Origin: Microcystis novacekii Mn_MB_F_20050700_S1
Lineage (GTDB): Bacteria > Cyanobacteriota > Cyanobacteriia > Cyanobacteriales > Microcystaceae
Direction of reading: 5' to 3'
Assembly (NCBI GenBank): GCA_007096045.1
Contig: SFAU01000003.1
Coordinates: 1 to 35,248 of the forward strand
DNA length: 35,248 nt
The position numbers and the translations under genes were made by a program. Below, piece after piece: positions 33,811 through 35,248 of this stretch (the first letter of the stretch is position 1; each line of letters begins with the position of its first letter). The notes below the pieces were generated by a model. The model saw nothing but the letters and a program-made list of their open reading frames with translations, ran no database searches and was not told the DNA's origin.

Positions 33811-34791
33811 ATGGTTAGTATTACTAACAAAATAGAAACTAAAAATCTATTGCAAGAAGCATTTCTAAACTGGATATTGCAAAATACTGGTTTGATAAAA
33901 AATAAAGATCATAGTTGTTTATTTCAACTTCTATATAATCCCAAAAATCAAGATAAAAAAAGAAGGGAAATTGTCGAAATAATGAAAGATAAACATAATC
34001 TTCATTATCCGGAAGCAACTATTAATGAATATGCGAAAAGAATTAGGAGAATAATGGTAGATGTGTTTAAACAAGGGATGATAGACGATGGATTAGAATT
34101 AAGTGTCAATTTAATTACTACTAAATATGAGAAGAAAGGAAAACCTCAGAATTCAATTGAACCTCATCAAGTGACTTATCAATGGCTATGGGAGAAAAAA
34201 TTCCCTCGGATGGGTTGGGAATTAGCAAAAGAAGTTGCTGCACCTGCTTGTAATAAGTTAACGATGCTGGATATTGAAAATTTTGAGAGGGGTCCAGTTA
34301 TGAATGGTACTGTAATTAAGCCAGAGCCAGATAAGGGGAATTATATTTATCTTAACAAGCCCCATTATTTATGGGTTAATTTACCTGAAAATGGTCAATA
34401 TTTATTGTTAATTAATGAGACTGTAGAAGGAAATTTTTATCTCTTTAGTCCCTCAAGAGCATTTGCCTATGTTCCTTATACTAAGCTATCAGAAGGACTT
34501 CGTTTACCTCCGTCTGAAGGACTAGCTCGATTTTTCCAATATGATGCAGTAGGAGATGAATATTTTCTGGCAATTGTCACAGAACAACCCATTGAGTTAT
34601 CTTGGGTTAATTGGGAATCTGACCCTACAGATATTATCTTAAATCAAGAGCGTTTTGAGGAGATATTTATTAAATTGGGTCAACAGGGTAATAGTGAGGT
34701 GTTTTATAAGCGGTTTAAGGTGGTGGAACAAACAATTAATTACTCTGAGCAATCAGCAACAATAATCAACCACAAAAACTTAGTTGATTAA
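33811..34791 (+). CDS. Unknown protein with DUF4384-like C-terminal domain
   Basis: A 326-residue protein (a TTG at 33790 would add seven). I do not recognise the N-terminal part; it is helical and basic (KKRREIVEIMKDKHNLHY, NEYAKRIRRIMVDVFKQGM) and could be a helix-turn-helix or adaptor domain. The C-terminal part resembles DUF4384, a beta-sandwich often found in caspase-like and kinase-linked proteins: HYLWVNLPENGQYLLLINET, NFYLFSPSRAFAYVPYT, and DEYFLAIVTEQPIELSW. A TPR gene follows 14 bp downstream, its AAGGAGG overlapping this stop codon, so they are one operon. The set may be a signalling or defence module; this is inference. Confidence 0.6.
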   Translation: MVSITNKIETKNLLQEAFLNWILQNTGLIKNKDHSCLFQLLYNPKNQDKKRREIVEIMKDKHNLHYPEATINEYAKRIRRIMVDVFKQGMIDDGLELSVNLITTKYEKKGKPQNSIEPHQVTYQWLWEKKFPRMGWELAKEVAAPACNKLTMLDIENFERGPVMNGTVIKPEPDKGNYIYLNKPHYLWVNLPENGQYLLLINETVEGNFYLFSPSRAFAYVPYTKLSEGLRLPPSEGLARFFQYDAVGDEYFLAIVTEQPIELSWVNWESDPTDIILNQERFEEIFIKLGQQGNSEVFYKRFKVVEQTINYSEQSATIINHKNLVD

Positions 34792-34805
34792 AGGAGGATA
34801 GTAAC

Positions 34806-35248
34806 ATGAATCAATCCATAATTAACCAGATACAAAAGTATAACCAAACCCTAGGAATGCTATATCAGCAGGGGCAATATGAGCAAGCGATTATCTTCGC
34901 CCAACAAACCTGTGATTTAGCCAAAAGTTACTCACTAACTAATGAGGTTATTTATGCTGATTCTTTGAATCTTTTAGCCATATTATATCAGTCAATGGGA
35001 CAGTATAAGCAAGCTTTACCTATCTCTCAACAAGCTCTCGAAATTCGTGGTAAAATTCTAGGTAATGACCACCCCGACTATGCTGCTTTTCTAAATAACT
35101 TAGCTGTATTATATGAGTCAATGGGACAGTATGAGCAAGCTTTACCTCTCCATCAACAAGCTCTCAAAATTATTGGTAAAATTCTAGGTACTGACCACCC
35201 TAACTATGCTGAGTCTCTATATAATTTAGCCGTATTATATAGGTCAAT
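34806..35248 (+). CDS. Tetratricopeptide-repeat protein, N-terminal part (cut by window edge)
   Basis: The ATG at 34806 follows AAGGAGG (34791-34797) and runs open to the window end, at least 147 residues. It starts NQSIINQIQKYNQTLGMLYQ and holds kinesin-light-chain-type TPR units of 42 residues: LAILYQSMGQYKQALPISQQ with ALEIRGKILGNDHPDYA, then two more near copies. The DNA repeats at 126 bp. Cyanobacterial proteins with this repeat type often end in a CHAT protease domain, but that part is outside the window. It is cotranscribed with the DUF4384-like gene. Confidence 0.85.
   Translation, partial: MNQSIINQIQKYNQTLGMLYQQGQYEQAIIFAQQTCDLAKSYSLTNEVIYADSLNLLAILYQSMGQYKQALPISQQALEIRGKILGNDHPDYAAFLNNLAVLYESMGQYEQALPLHQQALKIIGKILGTDHPNYAESLYNLAVLYRS

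Overview
The window looks like a bloom-forming unicellular cyanobacterium, most likely Microcystis. It carries photosystem II PsbQ, a phycobilin-type heme oxygenase, the circadian/phycobilisome regulator RpaA and the cyanobacterial order of the ribosomal alpha-operon genes. The HIP1 octamer GCGATCGC recurs throughout, and intergenic DNA is full of TTATCAG heptamer arrays, MITE-like elements, toxin-antitoxin pieces and transposase debris. The genus call is inference; cyanobacterium is near certain. No rRNA, tRNA or CRISPR array was seen.

Layout. 1-9160: a gene tail, MITEs, a SpoIID-like protein, a nucleotide-sugar epimerase, a DUF1517 membrane protein, a CoaBC-like flavoprotein followed by a 2Fe-2S ferredoxin, PsbQ, then an accessory stretch (DUF4160/DUF2442 pair, a membrane-anchored unknown, two MITEs, an internally deleted VapC). 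9133-15274: an FAD oxidoreductase, then a complete polyhydroxybutyrate locus in the order phaA-phaB-phaE-phaC, with a BrnT/BrnA-like toxin-antitoxin remnant lying between phaB and phaE. 15275-18421: transposase debris, then a 2.8 kb accessory island (Dam-family methyltransferase, truncated unknown, PIN ribonuclease, 255-residue partner) bracketed by a perfect 65-bp direct repeat of the transketolase 3' end.

18360-31236 is core genome: tkt, fabF, acpP, ho1, rpaA, gltD, and the minus-strand cluster infA-rpmJ-rpsM-rpsK-rpoA-rplQ-truA-rplM-rpsI-rpmE. 31237-35248 is accessory again: a coiled-coil PD-(D/E)XK-like protein, a 53-residue secreted protein, an RTX repeat protein, and a two-gene operon (unknown with a DUF4384-like end, then a TPR protein cut by the window edge).

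Functional links. PhaA and PhaB make 3-hydroxybutyryl-CoA for the PhaE/PhaC synthase. AcpP and FabF act in fatty-acid elongation. The translation cluster supplies ribosomal proteins, IF-1 and the RNA polymerase alpha subunit. The best candidates for undescribed biology are the island in the tkt 3' end with its coupled PIN/partner pair, and the DUF4384-like/TPR operon at the right edge.
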